This document shows positions 35,491 through 44,575 of a DNA stretch of 64,000 bases, in pieces. This stretch comes from Methanococcoides methylutens MM1 (GTDB lineage Archaea; Halobacteriota; Methanosarcinia; Methanosarcinales; Methanosarcinaceae), in contig NZ_CP009518.1 of assembly GCF_000970325.1 (NCBI RefSeq), forward strand, positions 124,001-188,000, in the 5' to 3' direction. How positions within the stretch are numbered: the first letter of the stretch is position 1; each line of letters begins with the position of its first letter. The notes below the pieces were generated by a model. It was not told where the DNA came from. It saw only the letters and a program-made list of their open reading frames with translations, and did not search any database. Made by a program: the position numbers and the translations under genes.

Positions 35491-36268
35491 TTTCCCTGGC
35501 CTCTCTTTTATAATACTCAAAGAGTTCTTTGCCCCAGTTTGAGATGGTATTTCCGGTTCCCATGAGATCTCTTTGTGGGTCGTATGTGCCGTTCTTGAAA
35601 AAGAGTGAGAGGGAAAAGAAGTCGTCAGTTGTGACGAATGCAACCTTTGCGGATTCGATAAGATATAGTCTTGTATTGTCCGAATCCAGATATGCCTGCA
35701 TCGTTTCGGTATATTCATTCTTTACTTTTTCAAACACATTCCTGGTCAGTATTAGGGATGTGGGTACATTGTTCTTTGCCAGGTTTGCAAAGAACTCGGG
35801 GTATATTGGTATGAAAATTGAGGATACGCCACAGACTTCCTTTGATCTGGCTATGTTGTCAAGAAATTTCTTATGCGAGTCATATATGTTCTCAAGGCTT
35901 TCTTCGTGTACGATACATTCGCCAAGTTCACTTATCCTGTCCAGGAGGTGCTGTGGAATACCTTCAAGAATGTGATCTTTCCAGAAATCCTCGTTCTTTT
36001 CTATTGATTCAAGTGTATTGACGAGGGGGTTCAGGTATTTTGCTGCAACTTTTCCAATGGGTGTTATATGATACTCTTTTTCATCCTTAATGATAAGGTT
36101 TGCAGCCTCCATTTCTTTCAATCTGGGTGAAATTTCCGGAGAGCTTACGTCGAAATATTCCCTTATCTGGGATAAGGACCGGGGTCCTTCCTCTAAAAGG
36201 AACAATAGGTCCTTTCGTTTTTCGGAAAATGTTAGAACACTCAATAGTCCTGTTGATTTCAGTTGCAT
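35477..36268 (-). CDS. Winged-helix transcriptional regulator, DUF1724/FilR1 family
   Basis: A 263-residue regulator of a family expanded in Methanosarcinaceae. The N-terminal winged helix (about 1-80) includes SLSQIREYFDVSSPEISPRLKEME as its recognition region. The DUF1724 C-terminal domain (about 100-255), with SSIFIPIYPEFFANLA and FFSLSLFFKNGTYDPQRDLMG, probably senses a small molecule. Members studied in Methanosarcina (Msr proteins) regulate methyltransferase genes. ATG 36268 fits the TATA box ACTATATATAC near 36296-36306, which implies a very short leader; an in-frame TTG at 36277 is less likely. Confidence 0.85.
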   Translation of the reverse strand: MQLKSTGLLSVLTFSEKRKDLLFLLEEGPRSLSQIREYFDVSSPEISPRLKEMEAANLIIKDEKEYHITPIGKVAAKYLNPLVNTLESIEKNEDFWKDHILEGIPQHLLDRISELGECIVHEESLENIYDSHKKFLDNIARSKEVCGVSSIFIPIYPEFFANLAKNNVPTSLILTRNVFEKVKNEYTETMQAYLDSDNTRLYLIESAKVAFVTTDDFFSLSLFFKNGTYDPQRDLMGTGNTISNWGKELFEYYKREAREITSL

Positions 36269-36520
36269 CAACTCCAAGGTGGAAATGGTATCACTTGTAT
36301 ATATAGTTTAGGCGATTGTATTTAAACGATTGTGCTGATTGGTAACTATCTTACAATGTTAACGCTGTTACCACATTTGCTTGTTACTTCCATTGATGCC
36401 GAATATTGTCTTTTCTTCCATAGGCTTGTTATATTTCAACTGAAATACAACTAACATATATTGAATGCTTTTAAACTCTACATTATTAAAATGAGATGGG
36501 TTATATAAAAATAGTGTGGA

Positions 36521-36544
36521 GAATGCATACTTGAGCATGCATTC
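36521..36544 (-). terminator. Hairpin downstream of purH
   Basis: GAATGCAT/ATGCATTC is a perfect 8-bp stem with an 8-nt loop. T-tracts occur on both sides (TTCTTTTTTT on the plus strand, CTATTTTTATA on the minus), so it could act in both directions. The rest of the 36307-36552 gap is AT-rich and I see no gene in it. Confidence 0.5.
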
Positions 36545-36552
36545 TTCTTTTT

Positions 36553-38169
36553 TTAATGCAGGAAGTGTCTCATTCCTGTGAAGACCATGGAAATGTCCAG
36601 GCGATTAGCGGTTGCTATGACCTCTTCATCCCTGATGGATCCGCCTGGTGATATGATGTATTTGATGTTGCTTTCATCTGCATGAACAATGCTGTCGTCG
36701 AATGGGAAGAAAGCATCTGATGCCATGACACACTCGGAAAGCACTGATTCCCAGTACTCATCAAAGGACATGTCAGGTTTTTCCCTCTCGTAGATCAGTT
36801 CAAGGTTCTCTCTTGCTTTGGTGGTTGCAAGCTTGCGGATTGAATCAACACGGTTTGGCTGTCCTGCACCCATTGAAAGCATCACGTAGCATCCGTCCTT
36901 GTATTCATAAGCAAGGGTCACGGAGTTTGACTTCGTACTCTTGCATGCTGCGATACAGAACTCGGAGAGTCCGCGCTTCTCTTCGGGGTATGGTGCATCT
37001 GTGACACATTCCCATTTCTCATAGAGGCCGACATTTCTCTGCTGTTTCAGCATTCCACCGACAACATACTTGTAGGTGTATTCTGTGTCAAAGTTCTCAT
37101 TGAACTGCGGAAGCTCGAGCAGGCGAAGGTTTGCGCTCTTCTCTTTCAGGTATTCAAGAGCATCGTGCTCGAATCCCGGTGCGAGTATGATCTCGACGAA
37201 CTTGCCTTTGAGGTACTGTGCGGATTCCATGTCGAACACAGTGTTCGTACAGATTATACTGCCAAAGGCTGATATGGGGTCACCGTCCCATGCATGCTGC
37301 AATGCCTCACAAAGTGTGTTGCCTGTTGCAAGTCCGCAGGGGTTGTTGTGTTTGACAATAGCTACGGCAGGGTTCTTGTTCCCCACCTCTTTGATGGTCT
37401 GGAGCGCATTATCGGCATCAACGTAGTTGTTGTATGAGAGTTCCTTTCCATGAAGCTGCTTTGCATTTGAGAGTGAAGGTCCTTCGATTCCTTTCTCTTT
37501 GTAGTATGTTGCTTCCTGATGCCAGTTCTCACCATAGCGGAGTTTGACACCATCGGTGAAGTTCATGCGAAGGACATCTTCTCCGAGAAGTGTTTTGCTA
37601 AGGTATGTGTCAATAGTGCTGTCGTAGTTTGCAGTGTGGCGGAATGCCTTGACTGCAAGCTTTTCCTTTGTCTGGTCAGAAACGACACCTGTTGATCTCA
37701 ATTCCTTGAGTATGTGTCCGTAATCTTCAGGGTCACATACTACTGTGACAGCAGCATAGTTCTTCGCTGCAGATCTCAGTAAAGTAGGTCCACCAATGTC
37801 GATGTTCTCGATAGCTTCTTCGAGGTTAACTCCATCTTTCGAGACCGTGATCTCGAATGGGTAGAGGTTGACCGCTACCATGTCGATAAGTTCGATGGAT
37901 TCTTTTTCTGCTTCTCCCATGTGTGAAGCATCTTCTCTCAGGCACAAAAGCCCGCCGTGTATCCTTGGATGCAGGGTCTTTACACGACCTCCCATCATTT
38001 CAGGGAAACCTGTTACTTCTGAGACATCAATGGTCTCAATACCTGCATCACGAAGCATCCTTGCAGTTCCGCCGGTAGATATGATCTCTATGTTCAGTTG
38101 CTCGAGTCCTCTTGCAAACTCTACGATCCCAGTTTTGTCAGAGACGCTCAGCAGTGCTCTTTTTACCAA
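36553..38169 (-). CDS. purH: Bifunctional AICAR transformylase/IMP cyclohydrolase
   Basis: A 538-residue bacterial-type PurH that performs the last two steps of IMP synthesis. The N-terminal MGS-fold cyclohydrolase (about 1-200) shows LLSVSDKTGIVEFA, STGGTARML and GGRVKTLHPRIHGG. The transformylase (about 205-538) shows LRYGENWHQEA and the catalytic Lys-His in VKHNNPCGLA. Many methanogens use PurP and PurO instead, so a complete fused PurH suggests acquisition from bacteria in the lineage. Both active sites look intact. A monocistronic gene. Confidence 0.95.
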   Translation of the reverse strand: MVKRALLSVSDKTGIVEFARGLEQLNIEIISTGGTARMLRDAGIETIDVSEVTGFPEMMGGRVKTLHPRIHGGLLCLREDASHMGEAEKESIELIDMVAVNLYPFEITVSKDGVNLEEAIENIDIGGPTLLRSAAKNYAAVTVVCDPEDYGHILKELRSTGVVSDQTKEKLAVKAFRHTANYDSTIDTYLSKTLLGEDVLRMNFTDGVKLRYGENWHQEATYYKEKGIEGPSLSNAKQLHGKELSYNNYVDADNALQTIKEVGNKNPAVAIVKHNNPCGLATGNTLCEALQHAWDGDPISAFGSIICTNTVFDMESAQYLKGKFVEIILAPGFEHDALEYLKEKSANLRLLELPQFNENFDTEYTYKYVVGGMLKQQRNVGLYEKWECVTDAPYPEEKRGLSEFCIAACKSTKSNSVTLAYEYKDGCYVMLSMGAGQPNRVDSIRKLATTKARENLELIYEREKPDMSFDEYWESVLSECVMASDAFFPFDDSIVHADESNIKYIISPGGSIRDEEVIATANRLDISMVFTGMRHFLH

Positions 38170-38245
38170 AAAATCACCAAGTTAGGTAGTTATATATTAT
38201 GTATAAATGTTCTGGTTGGCCAGTTCAGGCCATCTGTTCTTTTCA

Positions 38246-40147
38246 TCATCCAAATTTCACAACCGGACAGATATCGATACAAGCGCCACAATGGATGCAT
38301 GTCTTTCCAATAATCGCCTTATCGTTGCTGATAGTGATGCAGTTATTGGGACATTGTCCCACACAGACGCCGCAGCCCATGCATTTCAGGGCACGCCTGA
38401 TGGACCTTTCCACGTTGGTCATGAACTTGCGTGCACTTTTTTCGTCATTGCCTCTTGCAGTAATTGTTCCCGAGGCAAATATCTGTGCACGGTCATCTTC
38501 CTTCTGTACTGAGGCCACTCCTTCTATATAGGCAGGCTTCCCGGCAGCACGTAGCTGTCCGGTGGTTTCGATAAGCTCCAGGTCCAGTGCGATCCCGAAA
38601 CTGCCTTCTGCAGACATTCCGCCTTCTCGGCATGGCCTGTATCCGGAGGTTACGGCAAAGTTCAGGTCACCCTTTACTTTGCTCTTTGGTATGATATTGA
38701 TCCCTTTCTGTTTTGCCACTTCTGCAATAGCCGGCGGCAGGTTCTGCCATCTCCAAAGTCCGTGGTCCACCCATTCCTTTGAGAGTCCCATGCGCTCGGC
38801 GTATGCCAGAAGGTAGTCATTAAGCCGTTTTTCCATCTGTGGGTGGGTTTCCTTTAGACGGAACAGGTCCGCCAGTGATGAGGATGGGCACAGCCAGCAT
38901 CCTATCCTGTCAAAACCTCGCTCATACATCACATTGTATGGGACTCCGGTCTTGAATATGTAGAGCCAGATGTGCATCGCTGTCCAGTCCTGGATAGGTG
39001 ATGCTCCCACCTGGTTCCCCACCCAGGGGTTCTTCCAGACGCGTTCGCTCTTTGCCCTGGCATCGGACTCGTACTTTCTCTGGCCGATAAAAGTGAGACA
39101 TCCGTTCTCGTAGTTCTCTTCTATTATCTGCGTGATCGGCCCGAGCTTGCAGACCTTGCAGCACCAGCGTGCTTCAACGGAAGGTGGTCCGAAACTGTCC
39201 ACTGATTCCCAGAAAGCTTCCTTTGCAGCTTTCGTCTTGATTGGTTTGTTGTATAATTTGACTATCTCTTCGACGTTCTCGACGGTTTCCGGGAACTCCA
39301 GTCCGGTATCAACGAACATGAGGTCGAAATCTTCCAGGCATTCGCTTGCAAGCTGCAGTACTGCGAGGCTGTCCTTGCCACCTGAATATGAGATAGTGAC
39401 CGGTTTTTTGACGGTCTCTTTTACGTTCTTGATAAATGAATGAGCCTTTTCTTCAAAACGCTCGAGTATCTTTGAGTTTGCCTCTACGGCGTCGTCCCAG
39501 GTCTGGCCGCCTTCCGGAACATTCAGTTTTTCAGGCTTGCCTTTCCAGCGGGTCTTGACACCAACGCCACGCTTATGCTCCAGCATATCGCTGCCTTGCA
39601 TCCTTGCGCGTCCGGCTGCTATGATGTCTCCTTCAGGTGTGAGTACCACGGTCTCATCGGAAACCTGTATTTCCGGGTCAGCATCAACGATGCCCGGTGC
39701 CAGAACGCTTGCTCCCTTTAATATGAAGCTCACGGCACCGCTGTCCAGTACCACCCATCCTTTCATCTCCTTCAGGTCTTTTCCTTCAAAAAGTCGTCTT
39801 GCGCCGGGTAGTCTTGGCAGGAGTACCCACTCAAGTTTGTCTATCTCAAAACGGATGCTTCCAAGGACTTCCCCGTCCACGATGATCTCTTCCATCCTGT
39901 CATCGTATGGTGCCTTGTTCAGCACGACAAGGTGGCCTTCAGGTATAAGGGGTGCGTTGAACTGTTTCATTGAAACAGCATTGATGTGGTCGATATCATA
40001 CTGGAATGCAGGGCGTATGTCGCCAGGGGGAGTTACCTCTACCTTTTTTGTGGTTTCGCCACAGTTGCATTTCTTCCCGAGCACAGGCACATTGCAATGG
40101 CTGCACCAGTGGAGAAGCAGTTTTCCGAGATAAACAGGTTTTGACAT
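38246..40147 (-). CDS. Zn-ribbon/PUA/PAPS-reductase-like (PP-loop)/2[4Fe-4S] ferredoxin fusion
   Basis: About 633 residues in four parts: a zinc ribbon (Cys15, Cys18, Cys27, Cys29), a PUA-like region (about 80-180), a PAPS-reductase-type PP-loop domain with SYSGGKDS and paired cysteines (WCCKVCK, GCWLCP), and a C-terminal two-cluster ferredoxin (CMGCGVCVGQCP, CIHCGACIDICP). Annotated relatives are called PAPS reductases, but the PUA module argues for an RNA substrate, perhaps sulfur transfer. ATG 40147 fits a TATA box at 40171-40180, 28 nt away (leaderless). A TTG at 40204 overlapping the cas4-like stop is the alternative. Confidence 0.83.
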   Translation of the reverse strand: MSKPVYLGKLLLHWCSHCNVPVLGKKCNCGETTKKVEVTPPGDIRPAFQYDIDHINAVSMKQFNAPLIPEGHLVVLNKAPYDDRMEEIIVDGEVLGSIRFEIDKLEWVLLPRLPGARRLFEGKDLKEMKGWVVLDSGAVSFILKGASVLAPGIVDADPEIQVSDETVVLTPEGDIIAAGRARMQGSDMLEHKRGVGVKTRWKGKPEKLNVPEGGQTWDDAVEANSKILERFEEKAHSFIKNVKETVKKPVTISYSGGKDSLAVLQLASECLEDFDLMFVDTGLEFPETVENVEEIVKLYNKPIKTKAAKEAFWESVDSFGPPSVEARWCCKVCKLGPITQIIEENYENGCLTFIGQRKYESDARAKSERVWKNPWVGNQVGASPIQDWTAMHIWLYIFKTGVPYNVMYERGFDRIGCWLCPSSSLADLFRLKETHPQMEKRLNDYLLAYAERMGLSKEWVDHGLWRWQNLPPAIAEVAKQKGINIIPKSKVKGDLNFAVTSGYRPCREGGMSAEGSFGIALDLELIETTGQLRAAGKPAYIEGVASVQKEDDRAQIFASGTITARGNDEKSARKFMTNVERSIRRALKCMGCGVCVGQCPNNCITISNDKAIIGKTCIHCGACIDICPVVKFG

Positions 40148-40170
40148 CGTAGGAGGACACTGGAAGAATG

Positions 40171-40180
40171 CATAAATAGG
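40171..40180 (-). promoter_or_regulatory. TATA box implying leaderless transcription of the PP-loop fusion gene
   Basis: The minus strand reads CCTATTTATG, centred 28 nt before ATG 40147. Confidence 0.4.
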
Positions 40181-40200
40181 TTTTGGGTGCAGGTCGCATT

Positions 40201-41022
40201 TCAAAAGAGCCTGGATGCAAGCGATGACCTTGTGGATGTGCAGAACTGTGTGAAATTACAATAGCTGCAGGCGGGATTCTCTTTCCTTTCAGGCAGGGTC
40301 CCATCCTTTATATTATCTATGCGGGTCCTGATCTTCAGGACTTGTCTGCGGTCTTCAGGTCTGATCTTCACCTGGCGAATGTTCCCATGTCTTGCATACT
40401 GAACAAACCCATGGCCCACGCTGTTTCCATAGTTTTCCTCCAGGAGCATTGCAATGGCTGCAATGTGTATCCTGTCATTTCTCCAGACGCCGGAATCAGG
40501 GCATTTGCCTGTCCTGATGCTGAGAGGAACAATCTTCTCCCCGTACTGTATGACTGCGGAAGGTATCCCTGTGAGCTTCAGTTTATCGGAGTGGAGTACC
40601 GGTTCTGTTCGGTATGGTCTTATCCTTCGTATGACCTCTTCCTTTCCATATTCGCTGATGGCTTCTGAAAGGTTCGTTGCGATCTTTTCGATCTGTTCGG
40701 CTACTACGCTTTCAGCAGTTTCAAGCACTTTGTGGGGAAGGTCCCTCAACTCCGTAGAATAGATAAGTTCAAGCTCGCCTTTCACACGTTCCATTTCGAT
40801 GTTAAGTTCATCACGGATGGCCTGCTTGTCCTCTGTAGCTCTTTCAATGGCATCCGGGTAGCCAATGGCCAGTTCCTTCAACATCATGTGCTCGAGGTAT
40901 TCGGGAGTTATCTCTGTTACAAGCTCATGCTTTCGGTGGGTGTAGTATACCTGTCTGGGACATTTCAGGTAAAGGATAAGTTCCGATACATTTGCATGCA
41001 GTTTGAGATTTATCAAGGGCAT
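40201..41022 (-). CDS. Cas4-like (RecB-type) exonuclease, outside any CRISPR locus
   Basis: A 273-residue PD-(D/E)XK nuclease of the Cas4/Dna2 type. Cluster cysteines are split between the N-terminus (LKCPRQVYY, Cys20) and the C-terminus (CSYCNFTQFC), as in iron-sulfur Cas4 proteins. The catalytic core is expected around LKLTGIPSAVIQYGEKIVPLSIRTGK, where the usual second-motif Asp is not obvious (GIPSAV in place of GxxD), so activity is uncertain. No cas genes or repeats are nearby. A TATA box at 41045-41055 lies 28 nt before ATG 41022, implying a leaderless message. Confidence 0.78.
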   Translation of the reverse strand: MPLINLKLHANVSELILYLKCPRQVYYTHRKHELVTEITPEYLEHMMLKELAIGYPDAIERATEDKQAIRDELNIEMERVKGELELIYSTELRDLPHKVLETAESVVAEQIEKIATNLSEAISEYGKEEVIRRIRPYRTEPVLHSDKLKLTGIPSAVIQYGEKIVPLSIRTGKCPDSGVWRNDRIHIAAIAMLLEENYGNSVGHGFVQYARHGNIRQVKIRPEDRRQVLKIRTRIDNIKDGTLPERKENPACSYCNFTQFCTSTRSSLASRLF

Positions 41023-41044
41023 GATTTATAGAACATTATCGGCA

Positions 41045-41055
41045 TTTTATAAATA
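41045..41055 (-). promoter_or_regulatory. TATA box of the Cas4-like gene
   Basis: The minus strand reads TATTTATAAAA, centred about 28 nt before ATG 41022, with no ribosome binding site between. Confidence 0.45.
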
Positions 41056-41144
41056 CTTGAACAACATAAGGATTTTTATTCGGCAATTGTCGAAAGCCCA
41101 TTCGCTAAATATATATGCAGATTCCCCCTCTTGTTTAACGAAGC

Positions 41145-41885
41145 ATGACCGAAGATATGGCCCATGAGAACATCCGTCAGCGTCTGGCTGAAAAGATGGC
41201 AGGTGAGATTACATTATCTGAGAAGCCAGGTGAGGCTTTGAAGAAATGGCGATTGAACTTCGATATTGCACAGACCGATCTTTCAGGCTATCTTGGTGTA
41301 TCTCCCTCCGTGATCAGTGATTATGAAAGCGGCAGGAGGAAATCCCCGGGTACTCTTATTGTCAGTAAGATCGTCGACGCACTTCTGGAGATAGATACCT
41401 CCAAAGGTGGGCAGAAAATCCATAGCTATGAAGGTATGCTTTATACAGATCCGGGTGCAAAGGCTGTGTATGCCACATATGAGTATACATATCCTATACA
41501 GCTTGCAAAGCTTGCTACCCTGATCGAAGCAGATGTTGTGAACAAAGGAGTAGAAAAACCGCTTTACGGTTTCACTGTTGTGGACAGTAAAAAGGCTATT
41601 CTTGAGCTTTCATCACATGAGTTCCAGAAATTGTATGGTTGGAGTACCGAGCGTGCACTGGTATTTACAAAAGTTTCTACCGGAAAGTCTCCTATGGTAG
41701 CGATCCGCGTGACGAACCTGAAACCTGGTGCAGTGGTCATTCATGGTATCAGAGGCAATCAGGTCGATCCAATGGCTAAGAAGATGGCAGAGATAGACAG
41801 GATACCACTTCTTGCAACAACAATGGATATTGATGAGCTGGTGGATGTCCTGAAGAAGTACAGCCAGTATCATGTGATCGAGTGA
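41145..41885 (+). CDS. HTH (XRE-type) regulator upstream of the mevalonate-entry genes
   Basis: A 246-residue archaeal regulator. The helix-turn-helix (about 28-72) reads ALKKWRLNFDIAQTDLSGYLGVSPSVISDYESGRRKSPG. The remaining 170 residues form an archaea-specific domain with no catalytic motif. This type of gene sits next to HMG-CoA synthase in many euryarchaea, pointing to control of isoprenoid synthesis. A TATA box CTAAATATATATG at 41105-41117 places the transcript start within a few nucleotides of ATG 41145; no ribosome site is visible. Confidence 0.83.
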   Translation: MTEDMAHENIRQRLAEKMAGEITLSEKPGEALKKWRLNFDIAQTDLSGYLGVSPSVISDYESGRRKSPGTLIVSKIVDALLEIDTSKGGQKIHSYEGMLYTDPGAKAVYATYEYTYPIQLAKLATLIEADVVNKGVEKPLYGFTVVDSKKAILELSSHEFQKLYGWSTERALVFTKVSTGKSPMVAIRVTNLKPGAVVIHGIRGNQVDPMAKKMAEIDRIPLLATTMDIDELVDVLKKYSQYHVIE

Positions 41886-41945
41886 AAAACTCTTTTTACA
41901 GACAGATTTTGAGAATTATAATACATCAAACAGGTGAATAAAAGA

Positions 41946-42995
41946 ATGAGTGTAGGGATTGTCTCGTATGGTGCTTATATCCCAAAATACAGGATAAAAG
42001 TAGAAGATATCGCCCGTGTATGGGGAGATGATGCAGATATTCTCAGTGCAGGACTGATGGTAAATGAAAAATCAGTACCTGATCTGGATGAGGATACTGC
42101 CACGATTGCAGTTGAGGCTGCAAGGTCCGCAGTAGCACGAAACAACATAGATCCCAAACGTATCGGAGCGGTATATACCGGTTCTGAAAGCCATCCTTAT
42201 GCTGTAAAGCCAACCAGTACCATTGTGGCTGAGGCCATTGAGGCAACTCCGGCAATGACTGCAGCTGATTTTGAATTTGCATGTAAGGCAGGTACAGCTG
42301 CGATCCAGGCATGTATGGGTCTGGTCTCCAGTGGAATGGTCGATCTTGGAATGGCCATCGGCGCAGATGTTTCCCAGGGAGCACCTGGCGATGCACTGGA
42401 ATACACTGCTGCAGCAGGTGGTGTCTCCTACATTATAGGTAACAAGGAATCCGAGATGGTGGCAGTTATTGAGGATACTTACTCATTTACCACTGATACT
42501 CCTGATTTCTGGAGGCGTGAAGGTATGCCTTATCCTGAGCACGGTGGAAGGTTTACCGGTGAGCCGGGATATTTCAAGCACGTAAGCGGTGCTGCAAAAG
42601 GCCTGATGGAAAAGATGGGCACATCACCTTCTGATTATGATAATGCTGTCTTCCACCAGCCCAATGGCAAGTTCCCTTCAAGGGTTGCCAAGATGCTGGG
42701 ATTCAGCAAAGAGCAGATCAAACCGGGTCTGGTAGTACCAAGGCTTGGTAACACTTACTCAGGTTCATGCATGATGGGTATTGCCGCAACACTTGACCAG
42801 GCAAAACCAGGTGACAGGATATTCGCAACAGCGTTCGGTTCAGGTGCCGGCGGAGATGCGTTCAGTCTGAGGGTGACCGACAAGATCGATGAGATCCGCG
42901 ATGCAGCACCAACAGTTGAAGGACTGCTGGCAGATCCGATCTACATGGACTATGCAATGTATGCCAAACACAAAGGAAAGATCAGGCTCGCATGA
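41946..42995 (+). CDS. Hydroxymethylglutaryl-CoA synthase (archaeal type)
   Basis: A 349-residue thiolase-superfamily enzyme condensing acetoacetyl-CoA with acetyl-CoA on the way to mevalonate and archaeal lipids. The catalytic Cys lies in [11 protein letters not shown] (near residue 110), the His in [10 protein letters not shown], and the N-terminus [16 protein letters not shown] is characteristic. GGTGA before ATG 41946 decides the start over GTG 41934. It overlaps the region upstream of the thiolase gene. In methanogens the synthase, thiolase and DUF35 protein form one complex that channels acetoacetyl-CoA. Confidence 0.95.
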   Translation: MSVGIVSYGAYIPKYRIKVEDIARVWGDDADILSAGLMVNEKSVPDLDEDTATIAVEAARSAVARNNIDPKRIGAVYTGSESHPYAVKPTSTIVAEAIEATPAMTAADFEFACKAGTAAIQACMGLVSSGMVDLGMAIGADVSQGAPGDALEYTAAAGGVSYIIGNKESEMVAVIEDTYSFTTDTPDFWRREGMPYPEHGGRFTGEPGYFKHVSGAAKGLMEKMGTSPSDYDNAVFHQPNGKFPSRVAKMLGFSKEQIKPGLVVPRLGNTYSGSCMMGIAATLDQAKPGDRIFATAFGSGAGGDAFSLRVTDKIDEIRDAAPTVEGLLADPIYMDYAMYAKHKGKIRLA

Positions 42996-43006
42996 GGGGT
43001 GTTGAT

Positions 43007-44179
43007 ATGAGAGACGTAGCAATTATTGGTGTAAAGAACTCAAAGTTCGGAGAAATGTGGGACCGCTCCTTCAGGGACATCGTTGTGGAAGCAGGTGTCG
43101 GAGCTATTGAAGATTCAGGAGTTAGCGGCGACAGGCTTGATGGCATGTATGTCGGTAACATGAGTGGCGGACAGTTCGTTGAACAGGAGCACATTGGTGC
43201 ATTGATCGCAGATTATTCAGGTCTTTCACTGGACCTTCATGTTCCTTCAACACGTGTTGAAGCAGCATGTGCCTCAGGTGGTCTTGCATTCAGGCAGGCT
43301 GTGATGGCAGTTGCCTCAGGCCATGAGGACATTGTGATGGCAGCAGGTGTCGAGAAGATGACCGATGTCTCATCCACAGCAGCTTCCGCAGCTCTTGCAG
43401 CAGCAGCAGACCGTGAGTGGGAAGGCATAATGGGCGCAACGTTCCCTGGCCTTTATGCAATGGTCGCAAGGATGCATATGCACGAGTATGGCACCACCAG
43501 CGAACAGATGGCTGAAGTTGCTGTCAAGAACCACAAGAACGGTTCCAAGAACCCTATCGCACAGTACAAGAGCCCAATCACAGTGGACAGCGTACTGAAC
43601 TCCATCATGGTGGCAGACCCATTACATATATTCGACTGCTCTCCTATCACAGATGGTGCTTCAGCAGTTGTACTGGCACCTGCGGAGATCGCACACGAGT
43701 ACACGGATACTCCTATTTACATAAAGGCAACAGCGCAGGCAAGCGACACCATCGCACTGCATGACCGCCGTGATATCACAACACTGGATGCATCCGTTGC
43801 AGCAGGCAAGCGTGCATTCGAGATGGCAAAGATGACTACCAAAGACATCGACCTTGTTGAGGTCCATGACTGTTTCACCATTGCCGAGATATGTGCTATC
43901 GAGGACCTTGGTTTTGCAAAGAAAGGTGAGGGCGGAAAGATGACCGAAGAGGGTGAAACCGCAATCGGTGGCAAGGTCGCTGTGAACACTTCCGGTGGTC
44001 TGAAGGCATGTGGTCACCCTGTAGGTGCTACCGGTATCAAGCAGGTGGTAGAGGTTACCCAGCAGTTGCGTGGTGAGGCCGGCGGACGTCAGGTAGATGG
44101 CGCAGAGGTTGGAATGACCCACAATGTCGGAGGTTCCGGCGCGACAGCAGTTGTACACATTCTAGCGAGGGAGAGGTGA
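43007..44179 (+). CDS. Acetyl-CoA C-acetyltransferase (archaeal thiolase)
   Basis: A 390-residue thiolase supplying acetoacetyl-CoA to HMG-CoA synthase. The nucleophilic Cys is in [12 protein letters not shown] (about residue 84), the His in [10 protein letters not shown], and the C-terminal activating [14 protein letters not shown] is present. ATG 43007 has GGGGTG just upstream; an ATG at 42992 overlapping the previous stop is less well placed. Its stop overlaps the GTG that begins the in-frame extension of the DUF35 gene, so the unit is translationally compact. Confidence 0.93.
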   Translation: MRDVAIIGVKNSKFGEMWDRSFRDIVVEAGVGAIEDSGVSGDRLDGMYVGNMSGGQFVEQEHIGALIADYSGLSLDLHVPSTRVEAACASGGLAFRQAVMAVASGHEDIVMAAGVEKMTDVSSTAASAALAAAADREWEGIMGATFPGLYAMVARMHMHEYGTTSEQMAEVAVKNHKNGSKNPIAQYKSPITVDSVLNSIMVADPLHIFDCSPITDGASAVVLAPAEIAHEYTDTPIYIKATAQASDTIALHDRRDITTLDASVAAGKRAFEMAKMTTKDIDLVEVHDCFTIAEICAIEDLGFAKKGEGGKMTEEGETAIGGKVAVNTSGGLKACGHPVGATGIKQVVEVTQQLRGEAGGRQVDGAEVGMTHNVGGSGATAVVHILARER

Positions 44180-44184
44180 TATCG

Positions 44185-44574
44185 ATGTCTGTAGCAAGAT
44201 TCTGGAGAAAACAGATCCACAGGTATAACCTTGTTGGAACACACTGCAAGACCTGTGATACATACTATTATCCTCCGCGTAACGTATGCCCCAAGTGCAG
44301 GCGTGACGGGGAGATCGAGTCACACAAGTTCTCCGGTCCCGGAGAGATCGTGACATACACTGTCATCCACACAGCAGCAGAAGGTTTTGAGCATCAGGCT
44401 CCATATGTGCTTGGAATCGTCCAGCTGGACGAGGGCCCAAGGTTCACAAGCCAGATCGTTTGCAACCCTGAGGATGCACATATTGGTATGAGGGTCAAAC
44501 CTGTGTTCAGGAAGCTCGGCGAGAGCGGTGACAAGGGTATGATCTACTACGGAACCAAATACGTCCCTGCATAA
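44185..44574 (+). CDS. DUF35 OB-fold zinc-ribbon scaffold protein
   Basis: A 129-residue protein with an N-terminal zinc ribbon (CKTC and CPKC, about 21-41) followed by an OB fold (about 45-115). In the methanogen thiolase/HMG-CoA synthase complex this protein bridges the two enzymes and holds the CoA pantetheine during transfer. GAGGTGAT 4 nt before ATG 44185 decides the start. Third structural gene of the mevalonate-entry operon. Confidence 0.92.
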   Translation: MSVARFWRKQIHRYNLVGTHCKTCDTYYYPPRNVCPKCRRDGEIESHKFSGPGEIVTYTVIHTAAEGFEHQAPYVLGIVQLDEGPRFTSQIVCNPEDAHIGMRVKPVFRKLGESGDKGMIYYGTKYVPA

Positions 44575-44575
44575 G

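Noticed and set aside
40201-41022. CRISPR-Cas locus
   Set aside because: Only a Cas4-like gene is present; no repeats with regular spacers and no cas1, cas2 or effector genes were seen.
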